Assembly: GCA_002690705.1 (NCBI GenBank)
Contig: NZFO01000011.1
Coordinates: 185,062 to 249,061, forward strand
DNA: 64,000 nt
Origin: Magnetovibrio sp.
GTDB lineage: Bacteria; Pseudomonadota; Alphaproteobacteria; Rhodospirillales; Casp-alpha2
Direction: 5' to 3'
Shown one piece after another: positions 35,617 to 45,375 of this stretch (position 1 is the first letter of the stretch; every line of letters begins with the position of its first letter). The notes beneath the pieces were generated by a model, which worked only from the letters and a program-made list of their open reading frames with translations, did not search any database and had not been told where the DNA came from. Both the position numbers and the translations under genes were made by a program.

Positions 35617-36498
35617 ATGGCTAGCTCGAGCGTGCTTTTACCAGCTTATTTAGCTGCGTTTACAGCAGTTTTCTTGTGGGGGGGGACGCCTGCCGCGACA
35701 AAAATTGCGGTTGCAGGAATTGATCCGTTTGTTGTGGGAATGCTTAGGACAGTATTAGCCGCATGCGTGGTTATACCCTTGGCTTGTCTCAAGCGTCTGC
35801 CGCTCCCTGAAGATAGATTTGATTTTTTGCTGTTGTTATTGTCTGCAGCTTGTGGGTTCATTGCGTTCACCCTGTTGTTTGCCATTGGCGTAAGCTTAAC
35901 GTCTGCCAGTCATGCTGCCCTTATAAACGCCGGCATACCGATTTTTACAGGGCTTTTCGGTGCCGTCGCTGAACGGCGACTGCCAGGCGTGCTCTGGATG
36001 TTAGGTGTTGCTATTTCTCTTTGCGGAGTTGGGTTATTAGTTCTGTTCGGAACTAATGCTGCAGACGGAGCAACTTTAACAGGAGACCTCTTTTGCATAG
36101 CCTCTTCGGTATCCGCTGGGTTGGGTTATGTTGCCGGTTCTCGGTTGACAAAACGCCTTGGAACTATGAGTGTTACATGCTTGGGCATTAGTATCGCAGC
36201 GATTATTCAATTGCCAATTTTGATGGTGTTAGCCCCGGATATTGATTGGTCAGCAATTTCCGTAAGCGCGTGGGTCGGTGTCACTTACCTATCGGTCATA
36301 TCCACTGTCATATGTTATTTAGCTTGGTATTGGGCTCTGGCACGTGGCGGTGCAGTTCGCATGGGCCCCGTTCAATTTGCTATGCCCGTTGTTAGTTTAG
36401 GACTTTCGGTTGCTATCTTTCAAGAGACGTTAACGGGAGTTATTTTGTTATCCGCTGTGGCTATCGTAGTTGGCATTGGAATAACGCGTCGTGGCTAA
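35617..36498 (+). CDS. EamA/DMT-superfamily transporter
   Basis: This is a roughly 293-residue membrane protein with ten predicted helices in two repeated EamA domains. Typical features are FTAVFLWGGTPAATKIAV in helix 1, RTVLAACVVIPLACL, ASHAALINAGIPIFTGLFGAVAERR, and in the second half AYLAW-like ICYLAWYWALARGGAVRMGPVQFAMPVVSL. It probably exports a small metabolite, with substrate unknown. ATG at 35617 is preferred over TTG at 35590. It stands alone. Confidence 0.85.
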   Translation: MASSSVLLPAYLAAFTAVFLWGGTPAATKIAVAGIDPFVVGMLRTVLAACVVIPLACLKRLPLPEDRFDFLLLLLSAACGFIAFTLLFAIGVSLTSASHAALINAGIPIFTGLFGAVAERRLPGVLWMLGVAISLCGVGLLVLFGTNAADGATLTGDLFCIASSVSAGLGYVAGSRLTKRLGTMSVTCLGISIAAIIQLPILMVLAPDIDWSAISVSAWVGVTYLSVISTVICYLAWYWALARGGAVRMGPVQFAMPVVSLGLSVAIFQETLTGVILLSAVAIVVGIGITRRG

Positions 36499-37091
36499 TA
36501 TTAAATATGTTTAGTATGTATTGACGATTTGCTCGGGGATTTGGAGAGGCTTCTCATAGCGAGGATCGAGTCCTAAAAACGTGTCACGTCTCTAACTTAG
36601 AAATTTTGTTGACTTTGCGCGCTCTCGAGTGAATACAGCTTGCTTGGTGGTTCTTACTATCGCATACGTCTTCATGATTATTCGGTTTGACATTGGCACC
36701 TCAATTAGGAAGCAATTCCTTGAATTTTTATCCAAAATTAATAACTGAGAGACCTTCTTTCGTTTTAGTTTAGGTTTGATTTTAAATTAGGTAGGGTTGT
36801 GTATAATAACGGTGTCGATGACGTATGTTGTCTTTACAGTCCCTTAAAATATCTATGAAGTGGAATGTTCAAGTGGGGGTTGGATTGACGTTTGGAAAAA
36901 AAATCTATCAGTGACTCTCAAGCATTTCCCTTTAACCTTACATCAAGGTGTGAGTGGACTAGTGAGTCACGAGTAACGTTGACGCAAAAATATCACGTCA
37001 GTAAAAGACTCTCATAATTTGAGCCGATAACTCTCATGAGGGTGGGACAAATTTTTAGATCGTCTTACAAAATTTGTTGAAGAGGTGGTTG
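36499..37091. other. Intergenic stretch before alaX
   Basis: There is no gene here. The sequence is AT-rich, with a TATAAT-like box near 36800 and a CTCTCAT direct repeat at about 37010 and 37032. No terminator or known RNA was recognised. Confidence 0.4.
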
Positions 37092-37799
37092 ATGACTGAG
37101 GAAATCTATTGTGATGATGCATATGCTAAAACAGCGCAGGCGCGCATAGTAGCTGTCCACGAGGGGGGGATCGAACTTGAGCGGACAGTATTTTTTCCTA
37201 TGGGTGGAGGCCAGCCCGGTGATACAGGCATTATTACGAATAGGAATGGAAAACAAATTGAGATTCGGGATACGATAAAAGCAGCTGACTCTGGAATTCA
37301 CATGCATATACCGGTCTCACAGAGCACTCGGCTCTCGCCCGGCGAGATTATTAGTATGGAAATCAACTGGCCTAGGCGCTACGCCTTCATGCGGATGCAC
37401 ACACTTTTACATCTAATTTGTGCTATAATGGATTCAGAGGTTACCGGTTGTCAGATCGGATTTGAAAAAAGCCGTATCGATGTGAATGTGGATGAAAAAC
37501 CAGACCGAGATGTCCTACAATCTGAGCTTGAGCAGATTGTGGCACGTGATTTACCCATCCGCGCTAATTGGATGACTGATAAAAAATTATCGTCTAAGCC
37601 CGATTTGGTAAGAACGATGTCCGGGCAACCGCCAGTAAGCAGCAGAGGAGTGCGATTAATAGAGATTGAAAGTATTGACATTCAGCCTTGCGGGGGGACA
37701 CACGTCTTGCGAACAAGCGAAATAGGGAAGCTACGAGTGGGTAAAATCGAAAACAAGGGCAAACATAATCGGCGTATAAACGTCCACCTTGATGATTGA
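37092..37799 (+). CDS. alaX: Alanyl-tRNA editing protein AlaX
   Basis: This is a free-standing homologue of the AlaRS editing domain, which hydrolyses Ser- or Gly-mischarged tRNA-Ala. The 235-residue protein includes the N-terminal beta domain (ERTVFFPMGGGQPGDTG) and both zinc-site motifs, HTLLH and CGGTH, the latter with the following helix EIGKL. ATG at 37092 follows GAGGTGG and is preferred over an in-frame upstream start at 37074. It is monocistronic by spacing. Confidence 0.9.
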   Translation: MTEEIYCDDAYAKTAQARIVAVHEGGIELERTVFFPMGGGQPGDTGIITNRNGKQIEIRDTIKAADSGIHMHIPVSQSTRLSPGEIISMEINWPRRYAFMRMHTLLHLICAIMDSEVTGCQIGFEKSRIDVNVDEKPDRDVLQSELEQIVARDLPIRANWMTDKKLSSKPDLVRTMSGQPPVSSRGVRLIEIESIDIQPCGGTHVLRTSEIGKLRVGKIENKGKHNRRINVHLDD

Positions 37800-37996
37800 G
37801 CGATGGGAAGAGTTTTTTCCTTTCTTTCATTAATCAGAGTACATTCGTGGTATGGAATTTCCCTGAGTTTTTTACAACTTGAATGGAACGGTTTAGTTAT
37901 CTGATCAATTTCCACTAAGGTGAAAAGTTCACTATCAGACGAGAAAAAATCAATGTCACAACTGATGCACAAATAATTCATAAGGGGTTCGGGATA

Positions 37997-39058
37997 ATGA
38001 CTAACGCGTACAAAATTGCTGTGGTCCCCGGTGACGGGATTGGGAGAGAAGTGATCCCAGAGGCACTCAGGGTCCTAGACGCTGTGGCGCATAGATTTGA
38101 TATAAAATTTTCTTATGATGAAAAGAACTGGAGTTGTGAGCGATTCCACAAAAAAGGCGCTATGATGCCCAAAGACGGTTTAGAGCAAATCACAAATCAT
38201 GATGCAATATTACTGGGTGCTGTGGGTTTCCCCGGAGTTCCTGATCATGTTTCGCTATGGGGATTATTAATTCCAATCCGTCGTGCTTTTCGCCAGTACG
38301 TTAATTTACGCCCTGTCCGGTTATTTGAGGGTATGCCATGCCCGCTTGCCGGCCGTATGCCGGGTGACATAGATTTTATAATTGTGCGCGAAAATAACGA
38401 GGGCGAATACTCTGAGATTGGAGGAAGGCTCTATGAGGGTACTGAAGAGGAATTATCCGTTCAACAAGCTATTTTTACGCGGAAAGGTGTAGATCGCATC
38501 ATGCGTTATGCTTTTGATCTGGCGGGTAAACGTGATCGAAAACACGTGACGTCTGCGACTAAATCTAATGGTATTATTCACTCTATGCCTTATTGGGACG
38601 AGCGTTTTGAGATTATCGCAAGCGATTATCCGGATGTAAGTACGGATAAGTTTCACATAGATATTCTAACAGCACACTTTGTTCGCAACCCTGATTGGTT
38701 CGATGTGGTTGTAGGTTCCAATTTATTTGGGGATATTTTATCTGACCTAGGGCCAGCTGTCACAGGGACTATAGGCATTGCCCCCGGGGGCAATATCAAC
38801 CCGACCCGGGATTTTCCGTCCATGTTTGAACCCGTGCATGGATCTGCGCCGGATATTGCGGGGAGAGGTATTTGTAATCCAATTGGTGAGATTTGGTCTG
38901 CGGCAATGATGCTTGATCACTTGGGTCAGTGTAAAGCGGCAGCAGCCATTATTTCTGCCATCGAGGTCGTGATACGCGATAGCGATATTAAAACCCCCGA
39001 CATGGGTGGCAAAGCTACAACCTCTGAACTCGGGCAAGCCATTGTGGACGCTTTGTAA
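37997..39058 (+). CDS. Tartrate/D-malate dehydrogenase, isopropylmalate dehydrogenase family
   Basis: This 353-residue beta-decarboxylating dehydrogenase acts on a 2-hydroxy diacid with NAD. Family motifs are VVPGDGIGREVIPEA, DAILLGAVGFPGVPDHVSLWG, REN(N)EGEYSEIGGR, TSATKSNGI, and metal-site region GSNLFGDILSDLGPAVTG. The insertion SLWGLLIPIRR and RLYEGTEEELSVQQ match tartrate dehydrogenase/D-malate dehydrogenase (TtuC/DmlA) rather than biosynthetic LeuB. Substrate assignment is from similarity. A decayed D-tartrate dehydratase in the same window suggests former tartrate use. Confidence 0.82.
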   Translation: MTNAYKIAVVPGDGIGREVIPEALRVLDAVAHRFDIKFSYDEKNWSCERFHKKGAMMPKDGLEQITNHDAILLGAVGFPGVPDHVSLWGLLIPIRRAFRQYVNLRPVRLFEGMPCPLAGRMPGDIDFIIVRENNEGEYSEIGGRLYEGTEEELSVQQAIFTRKGVDRIMRYAFDLAGKRDRKHVTSATKSNGIIHSMPYWDERFEIIASDYPDVSTDKFHIDILTAHFVRNPDWFDVVVGSNLFGDILSDLGPAVTGTIGIAPGGNINPTRDFPSMFEPVHGSAPDIAGRGICNPIGEIWSAAMMLDHLGQCKAAAAIISAIEVVIRDSDIKTPDMGGKATTSELGQAIVDAL

Positions 39059-39472
39059 TATCCCCAGATAGATATAAATCTAAGATTATTAGGGCAGCAT
39101 GCTCACTCAAAGGCTATTTCGTTTTCCCACGGTCTATATTGAACAATTTACGTTTGGTTTTCTGGCCATTCAATCCACACAATGTTGGCTCAAATTAATT
39201 CGCCAGAAAGGGTATGATTACTGCGACTTTCCATTTTAAGCTCGAGGGTTTGCGATTAGTATAGTACCACTGGCAAAATGATTCGCGGCTAATGCTCATT
39301 TGATGCCACGAAATTGAAATATTATTAGTGACCAAAACCATCCAAAAATCCTTATATTTCAACACCTAGAGTATTGATTTGTAATTGAACACTATACTTA
39401 GCGTGTTTTGCCCCTTATTTTTTATGAACTAAAATTAGCATAGCCGTTGAAGGTTTGAGGGAGAGCACAAAC
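39059..39472. other. Intergenic stretch before the SPOR lipoprotein gene
   Basis: There is no secure gene here. A 46-codon frame at 39099-39239 (plus) has an ATG with a weak ribosome site and an aromatic-rich product, and is likely chance. No terminator was found after the dehydrogenase. Confidence 0.35.
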
Positions 39473-40966
39473 GTGCGTATTCAAAGTATTAATGGGCGAA
39501 CAGGCACAAAAACTAACTCTGTTGTGATGGGTTGTTTAGTCGCGCTGGTGTTGAGTGGTTGCAGTGCGCTTCAAAATCAAATTTTTAGTGAGGAATTCTG
39601 GGCTTCATCTCCCTTCCAAGATAATTCGGCAGCAGAGCTTGGGATCGCCGAAATGGCCAAGGGCAATTATATTTCTGCTGAAGCAAATTTCAAACGAGCT
39701 TTAAGGTCTAATCCCCGGGACATAGATGCCCTACTTGGGGCAGGTATTCTGTATCAAAACACAGGGCAGATTACTAAAGCTCGGGAAATGTACGAAGCTG
39801 TTCTGGCATTGCGGCCAGATGAGGCTCAACAATTTGTAGTTTGGACCTCGATAGTAACCAAACCTGCATCACAAGTTGCAAGTGTTAATTTGTCACTTTT
39901 AGAAAGTGGTAAAGTTGGTCAAGAGCTCTCAAACGCACCGCTAAACCAAGCACCAAACCGAATGCAACCCGGGACGTCTGGCCCGGGCCCGGGCTCGAGC
40001 TTTCCTGTGACAGGTGCTCCCTCGGGCTTAGCTTTGCTGGGAAGAACGGCTCCGCCTGTATCCCCAAGTAATATGGGATCAATATCAGGGTCAAGTGGAA
40101 GTGGTAGCACGATAGGTTTATATCCGGAGCAAGATAATAATGTTGTCTCGCGATTTTCAACCTTGAGAGCTTTACGTGACCAAGGGCTGGTTACAGCTCA
40201 AGAATTTGTACGGCGTCGCCAAACAAACCTCGGTTCATTACTTCCCCTTACTTCACCACCAGCCGCGGCAGGTCTTGACCGCTCTGTTCCGACAACGGAA
40301 CAAATTGGAGGTCGTTTACGAGCAATTGGGCGAGCACTTGAGATGCGGGCAATTTCTGTTTCCCAGCATGCGGCCGAACGCAATATGATTTTAGATGCTT
40401 TGATGCCAGCTGCTCCTGTAGTTGTTACCAACCCTGCCGTCCCGCCTCGTGGATTAATGGAGGCAGCTGACGCTGTTCGCCGGCTGGAGCAACTCCGTGA
40501 TGATGGCTTCATCAGTTCTGATGAGTATGCGCGCGAGCGCCAAGCGATAGAGCTCGCCATGCGTCCTTCAGGGACATCGACAATCAGTGGTGTGACTGAG
40601 GCGCCGGTAGCTAGTGCGAAAAGATCAAACAACAAAAAAGTGTTGGCGTCGGGAGGTATTTCTAAACCGTCTGAACTTAAAATCAAGAACAAGGCGCAGG
40701 TTTTAAATGAAAAGCCCGCAGTTCATCTTGCAAGTTATCGCTCGCAAAAACAGGCTAAACGCGGGTGGGCGCAGATTAAACGCGCTCACAAGGTCGTGCT
40801 GGGGTCGTTGAGGCATGAGATATCCCGTGTACGATTGGGTAAAAAGGGCGTTTATTTTCGATTAAAAGCAGGACCTTTTGAAAGTCTCAGTAATGCTAAA
40901 ACAGCGTGTGGTAAACTTAAGCGTCGCCGACAATTCTGTGAGACCTCTACAATGGGAAGAGGCTAA
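39473..40966 (+). CDS. Lipoprotein with TPR and C-terminal SPOR domain
   Basis: This is a precursor of about 497 residues. It has a signal peptide and lipobox LVLSGC (Cys about residue 31), a TPR pair (about 50-125: GIAEMAKGNYISAEANFKRALRSNPRDIDALLGAGILYQ), and a long Gly/Ser/Pro linker. Two short repeated helical motifs follow (LRALRDQGLVTAQEFVRRR and LEQLRDDGFISSDEYARER, SHOCT-like). It ends in a SPOR domain (about 418-490: AVHLASYRSQKQAKRGWAQI, YFRLKAGPF), which binds denuded peptidoglycan at septa. GTG 39473, 7 bases after GAGGGAGAG, is the preferred start. It is likely an outer-membrane cell-division factor. Confidence 0.78.
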   Translation: MRIQSINGRTGTKTNSVVMGCLVALVLSGCSALQNQIFSEEFWASSPFQDNSAAELGIAEMAKGNYISAEANFKRALRSNPRDIDALLGAGILYQNTGQITKAREMYEAVLALRPDEAQQFVVWTSIVTKPASQVASVNLSLLESGKVGQELSNAPLNQAPNRMQPGTSGPGPGSSFPVTGAPSGLALLGRTAPPVSPSNMGSISGSSGSGSTIGLYPEQDNNVVSRFSTLRALRDQGLVTAQEFVRRRQTNLGSLLPLTSPPAAAGLDRSVPTTEQIGGRLRAIGRALEMRAISVSQHAAERNMILDALMPAAPVVVTNPAVPPRGLMEAADAVRRLEQLRDDGFISSDEYARERQAIELAMRPSGTSTISGVTEAPVASAKRSNNKKVLASGGISKPSELKIKNKAQVLNEKPAVHLASYRSQKQAKRGWAQIKRAHKVVLGSLRHEISRVRLGKKGVYFRLKAGPFESLSNAKTACGKLKRRRQFCETSTMGRG

Positions 40967-41041
40967 ACACATTAAGGAGAATGTTATTGCAGCGCACCTT
41001 ATTCACCGGAAGCAGCTAAAAGCTATTTTATTTTTTGTAAA

Positions 41042-41384
41042 TCAAGGATCTGCTAATTCAGTAACGCCCTCTGCGGCTAAAGCGTATATTTCAGTATCTT
41101 TATAGCCAAGAAGCTCGTTTAACAAGGCGAATGCGTATTCGCCTAAATTTGGTGATGGTTTGCTTCGAAGATTGCGACCGACAGATAAAGGAGGGAGGCA
41201 AATTTATATTTACCACCCTTTTGTGCGAAAGGTGGCATCATTAGGCGTGGATCGCCGGAACCGGGGCGCTAATTTTTATCACTTCGCCACCGGCATCAGC
41301 TAGGAGAATAGTGCAGTAGGGACTTGCGATATACTGCTCTAGACCAATAACACAAATACCATCAAAAGGTCTCTGGATACCCAT
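41042..41384 (-). pseudogene. CaiB/BaiF family CoA-transferase with internal deletion
   Basis: On the minus strand, an ATG overlapping the thiolase stop (TGATG) begins a family III CoA-transferase N-terminus: RPFDGICVIGLEQYIASPYCTILLADAGGEVIKI. After about 47 residues it stops. A typical C-terminus resumes near 41160 in another frame: PSPNLGEYAFALLNELLGY..EIYALAAEGV, ending at 41042. About 300 residues of the usual roughly 390 are missing, including the catalytic Asp region. The overlap shows it was once in the thiolase operon. Confidence 0.75.
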
Positions 41385-42631
41385 CAATCGCCAATCCACT
41401 CGACAAGCGTTGATACACCCATCCCGACACCAATACAGAGGGATGCAACGCCATAAAAAGGCCTTTTAATATTTTTGGACCGGCGCTCCATCTCGTTCAT
41501 CAATGTAACTAAAATACGAGTTCCTGAACACCCTAAGGGGTGTCCAAGAGCAATGGCTCCGCCATTTACGTTGAGGCGTTCCGGGTCAATCCCCAACTGG
41601 CGTTGACACCCAATTACTTGTGCTGCGAAGGCCTCATTAATCTCAAACAGCGCTATGTCTTCCACGGCCAAACCGAACCGCTTAAGTAGTTTCTGGGTTG
41701 CAGGAACTGGGCCGTAGCCCATTATTCCGGGGTCTACCCCTGCTGAAGCTGATCCAACCCAGCGTAATTTAGGTTTTAACCCACGTTTTTCGCAACTTTC
41801 TGCATCCATCACAAGTACTGCTGCTGCACCGTCATTAATGCCGGATGAATTGCCCGCGGTGACAGTGCCACCTTGTTTAAAACTGGCGCGGAGCGCACTC
41901 ATATCGACTTCATCCGTTGCCAATATCCAATGACCACCCTGATTTTTCATCCGTGGATGTTCGTCTGTATCAACGATTATTGGATCACCTTTTCGTTGTG
42001 GAACCGGGATGGGATGAATTTCCTGAGTGAATTTCCCTTTCGAGATTGCCGAAACTGCCCTGCGATGGCTCTCGACCGCGTATACGTCTTGCTCCTCACG
42101 GCTAATCTGCATCTCCTCAGCAATGTTCTCCGCTGTTTGTCCAAGTGACACGATGGGGTACATCGCGTTCATCTTAGGATTTTCGTAACGCCATCCAACG
42201 GTCGTGTCATACATTTTCGGTGGAGTAAAAGTTGGCAGACGCGTAGGTTTTGGCACGGACCAAGGGGCACGCGACATGCTCTCTACACCGGACCCAATAA
42301 ACACTTCTCCCTCACCTGTTATCACGGCTTTTGCAGCCTGATTGACCGCTTCTAGCCCAGACGCGCAATTTCGGTTAACCGTGACACCTGGGACTTCAAT
42401 TGGGAAACCGGCTAAAAGTGTCGCCATGCGTGCGACGTCTCGGTTATCTTCGCCTGCTTGATTTCCACACCCGGCGAAAACATCGTCGATGATGGCTGGA
42501 TTGATAGTGATCCGTAACATTAAACCTCTATAGATCTCTGCTAATAGGTCGTCTGGTCGCACCGTTGACAAACCTCCACCATATTTTCCGATGGCGCTGC
42601 GCACGCCATCGACAATTACCGCGTCTCTCAT
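41384..42631 (-). CDS. Acetyl-CoA C-acyltransferase (thiolase)
   Basis: This 415-residue degradative-type thiolase has all catalytic residues: Cys in [11 protein letters not shown], His in [14 protein letters not shown], and Cys in SLCIGVGMG. It resembles the PcaF/FadA group, which cleaves 3-oxoacyl-CoA or 3-oxoadipyl-CoA. The start follows a purine-poor leader, but the N-terminus [15 protein letters not shown] is conserved. The former operon partner downstream is a deleted CoA-transferase, so the pathway may be incomplete or repurposed. Confidence 0.9.
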   Translation of the reverse strand: MRDAVIVDGVRSAIGKYGGGLSTVRPDDLLAEIYRGLMLRITINPAIIDDVFAGCGNQAGEDNRDVARMATLLAGFPIEVPGVTVNRNCASGLEAVNQAAKAVITGEGEVFIGSGVESMSRAPWSVPKPTRLPTFTPPKMYDTTVGWRYENPKMNAMYPIVSLGQTAENIAEEMQISREEQDVYAVESHRRAVSAISKGKFTQEIHPIPVPQRKGDPIIVDTDEHPRMKNQGGHWILATDEVDMSALRASFKQGGTVTAGNSSGINDGAAAVLVMDAESCEKRGLKPKLRWVGSASAGVDPGIMGYGPVPATQKLLKRFGLAVEDIALFEINEAFAAQVIGCQRQLGIDPERLNVNGGAIALGHPLGCSGTRILVTLMNEMERRSKNIKRPFYGVASLCIGVGMGVSTLVEWIGD

Positions 42632-42671
42632 AGATTAAAACCTCGTTTCTAGGAAAAATAACCCCCCGGGG

Positions 42672-43181
42672 TTATTGGTTAATACCTTGGACGTCATTGG
42701 GTACTCCGGATGAGGGTAGTGCGCTACCTGTAGTAGTTTTTATTTGTCCGCGGGGCGAGACAGTTATAGTTATGTCAGATCCTACCAACGTTCCACTTTG
42801 TATGGCGATTGCAAGAACGCGGTCTGGAGTTGCATAAGTGAGAATACTTGTTGGGGCTCGCACAGCAGTTATCTCCTGCCAACCATAGGCCCTCAGGTTT
42901 TCGCGATAAAAGTCAAACATGCCGTTAGTACTGGTCGCAGTGCTGATTGCCAGTTGGCCAAACCACGGATTAGTGCCAAGAACCAGTGTTTTTTCCATGT
43001 TTATCGTGGCGCCAGTGGGAACCGGAATATCGGGGAATTGGCGATAGGCAGCGATACGTGTACTAGTTGCACTCTCTCCATTATCTCCCGGACTGGTCGA
43101 TATCATCGGTGCAGTTTTATCGCATGAAGATATCGCTAAAATACCAGTAGTTAGTAGCACAAATCTAGCTTGAAAACTCAT
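42672..43181 (-). CDS. Conserved lipoprotein opposite ubiX
   Basis: The 169-residue precursor has a signal peptide and lipobox LAISSC (Cys about 20). The mature part has a conserved-looking beta-rich core: FPDIPVPTGATINMEKTLVLG, a FDFYRENLRAYGWQEI motif and TYATPDRVLAIAI. Similar lipoproteins often lie next to ubiX in Rhodospirillales, but I know of no function. The frame opens at 43262, but ATG at 43181 gives a clean signal peptide. It is divergent from ubiX. Confidence 0.7.
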   Translation of the reverse strand: MSFQARFVLLTTGILAISSCDKTAPMISTSPGDNGESATSTRIAAYRQFPDIPVPTGATINMEKTLVLGTNPWFGQLAISTATSTNGMFDFYRENLRAYGWQEITAVRAPTSILTYATPDRVLAIAIQSGTLVGSDITITVSPRGQIKTTTGSALPSSGVPNDVQGINQ

Positions 43182-43340
43182 ATCGCTGTTAGCTCCACAA
43201 TTCTCGAAATTCTTGGTTGTTCGTCTTACATGTTTATAACACTGACGATAGGCGTGGGCCAAGAACCCGATTATATCACCCGTCTTTTCCTAATGGAACC
43301 CATCTACTATACTAAGGGCTACTTGAGGGAGACCGCTGTT

Positions 43341-43973
43341 ATGGATGAAATTAGCCGTGAGAAACGCCGTGTTTTCGTTGCGATCTCAGGGGCGAGTGGT
43401 GCTGTGTATGGTATCCGTCTATTAGAAATGCTGGGCAGTTGTAGGGATATAGAGGTACATTTTTCCATCAGCAAAGCTGGTGGGGTGACGCTATTAACTG
43501 AGTGTCAACGGTCTTTGGCGGAGGTGGAGGCACTTGCAGATGTCGTTCATCTTGCGGGTAATGTTGGTGCCCCCCCTGCATCAGGATCTTTTGGTCTTGA
43601 CGCTATGATTATAGCCCCGTGTTCTATCAAAACTGCGTCAAACATTGCTTATGGCAATACAGCCGATCTGATTACTCGAACCGCCGACGTAATGATCAAG
43701 GAACGTCGGATGTTAGTTTTGGCTGTGCGTGAAACGCCAATGCATGCGGGTCATTTAGAGACACTTAGCCGTTTGGCGCAGCTGGGTGCAATAATTTTCC
43801 CGCCGGTACCCGCGTTTTACCATCAGCCTCAGAGTGTATTGGAAATAGTCGATCAATCCTGCATGCGTATGTTAGATCAAATTAATATCAGGGTTGAATA
43901 CGCTCCGCGCTGGGGCGAAAACAAAGGGGTGCCAGCAGTAGGCGCAAACATAGGGAGCTCTCAGAAAAATTAA
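43341..43973 (+). CDS. ubiX: Flavin prenyltransferase UbiX
   Basis: UbiX attaches a dimethylallyl group to FMN, giving the cofactor used by UbiD-type decarboxylases in ubiquinone synthesis. The 210-residue protein has AISGASGAVYGIRLLEML (flavin phosphate loop), IAPCSIKTASNIAYGN, ERRMLVLAVRETPMHAGHLETL and PPVPAFYHQPQ. The frame opens far upstream, but ATG 43341, after GGGAG, fits the family. The stop overlaps the leuC start as TAATG, so they are coupled. Confidence 0.93.
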   Translation: MDEISREKRRVFVAISGASGAVYGIRLLEMLGSCRDIEVHFSISKAGGVTLLTECQRSLAEVEALADVVHLAGNVGAPPASGSFGLDAMIIAPCSIKTASNIAYGNTADLITRTADVMIKERRMLVLAVRETPMHAGHLETLSRLAQLGAIIFPPVPAFYHQPQSVLEIVDQSCMRMLDQINIRVEYAPRWGENKGVPAVGANIGSSQKN

Positions 43974-45373
43974 TGGGACGTTCACTTTTTGACAAAATTT
44001 GGGATCAACATGTGATTGCTGATCTGGGTAGCGGAATGACATTACTGCACATGGACCGTGTACTTCTGCACGATCTGAGTGGATTTAGAGCTTTAAAAAT
44101 GCTTGAGGAGCGCGGAGAAGCTGTGGTTAATCCCTCGTCAACGCTAGCTTGTCCCGATCATACCGCGGGCAGCCAGCCAGGGGCGGAGACTGCGGGGTCG
44201 GCTTATTTAAGGGGTGGGCCTGAATTCCGACAATTGTGTGAACGATATGGTATTCCTTATTACCACATTGGGGATGATAACTTTGGCATTCTTCATATCA
44301 TTGGGCCTGAGCTGGGAATCACACTGCCAGGGGTAACATTGGTGTGCGGCGATAGTCACACCTGCACTCATGGTGGATTGGGGGCTCTCGCATGGGGAAT
44401 AGGCTCTACTGAACTAGTGCACGTTTTGGCAACGCAAACCCTTATGCAGCGTAAACCAAAGGTGAAGCGCATACGGTTTGAAGGGCAACCTGGGCCGGGT
44501 GTTACCTCTAAGGACATGATTTTACATGCTATTGGACGGGAAGGGACCCGGGCTGGAGATGGGTTTGCAATAGAGTACGCTGGTTCGGCAATTGAGAGTA
44601 TGGACATTGAAGGCAGAATGACAATCTGTAATCTGTCAATCGAAATGGGGTCTAAGATTGGCATGACTGCACCAGATGAAAAGACGTTTAACTATCTAAG
44701 AGGGAGAAAACACGCACCGAAAGATGGGGTTTGGGATCAGGCCGTTAAGCATTGGCGTGCGCTTGTCTCTGATGAAGACGCAGTATTTGATGACGACACA
44801 ATTTTTTATATGAACGATATTCGGCCCCAAATTACGTGGGGCACAAGTCCAGAACACGTTATTTCTATTGATCAGTCCATACCAGACCCCGACAAGGCCC
44901 TGAGCCGAGAACGTTGTGATTCGGAGCGTGCGGCGCTTGAGTATATTGGGCTGCGGCCGGGAATGCCTATCGAAGGTGTAAGCATTGATTGGGTGTTTAT
45001 TGGTTCATGTACTAATAGCCGAATCACCGATTTGCGGGCCGCAGCCGAGATAATAAAAGGGCGAAAGGTAGCTGATAATGTAACAGCTTGGGCGGTGCCC
45101 GGGTCTGCAGCGGTTAGGCTGGAGGCTGAGGCGGAAGGTTTGGATAAAATTTTTGTTGAGGCGGGATTTGAGTGGCGGGCACCCAGTTGCTCTATGTGTG
45201 TTGGGGCCAACGGAGACATCATAAGTCCCGGGCAGCGGAGCGTTTCTACATCTAATCGTAACTTCGTTGGTCGCCAAGGACCGGGAGCTAGAACTCATTT
45301 AGCCAGCCCGGCAATGGCTGCAGCAGCAGCTGTAACTGGTAAGATAACCGATGTGCGGAAGCTAATGAGGTAG
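43973..45373 (+). CDS. leuC: 3-isopropylmalate dehydratase large subunit
   Basis: This aconitase-family protein isomerises 2- and 3-isopropylmalate in leucine synthesis with LeuD. The 466-residue subunit has SLFDKIWDQHVI, VCGDSHTCTHG, the iron-sulfur ligands in GSCTNSRI and CSMC, and STSNRNFVGRQG. CSMCVGANGD differs slightly from the commonest CSMCLGMN form. A related catabolic dehydratase of the same family cannot be excluded. It is coupled to ubiX and followed by leuD after 2 bases. Confidence 0.88.
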   Translation: MGRSLFDKIWDQHVIADLGSGMTLLHMDRVLLHDLSGFRALKMLEERGEAVVNPSSTLACPDHTAGSQPGAETAGSAYLRGGPEFRQLCERYGIPYYHIGDDNFGILHIIGPELGITLPGVTLVCGDSHTCTHGGLGALAWGIGSTELVHVLATQTLMQRKPKVKRIRFEGQPGPGVTSKDMILHAIGREGTRAGDGFAIEYAGSAIESMDIEGRMTICNLSIEMGSKIGMTAPDEKTFNYLRGRKHAPKDGVWDQAVKHWRALVSDEDAVFDDDTIFYMNDIRPQITWGTSPEHVISIDQSIPDPDKALSRERCDSERAALEYIGLRPGMPIEGVSIDWVFIGSCTNSRITDLRAAAEIIKGRKVADNVTAWAVPGSAAVRLEAEAEGLDKIFVEAGFEWRAPSCSMCVGANGDIISPGQRSVSTSNRNFVGRQGPGARTHLASPAMAAAAAVTGKITDVRKLMR

Positions 45374-45375
45374 AG

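Noticed and set aside
37997-39058. Dehydrogenase considered as leuB
   Set aside because: The SLWG insertion and RLYEGTEEE region fit tartrate/D-malate dehydrogenases better, and it is not in an operon with leuCD.
39099-39239. 46-codon ATG frame before the SPOR lipoprotein gene
   Set aside because: Weak ribosome site and length compatible with chance.
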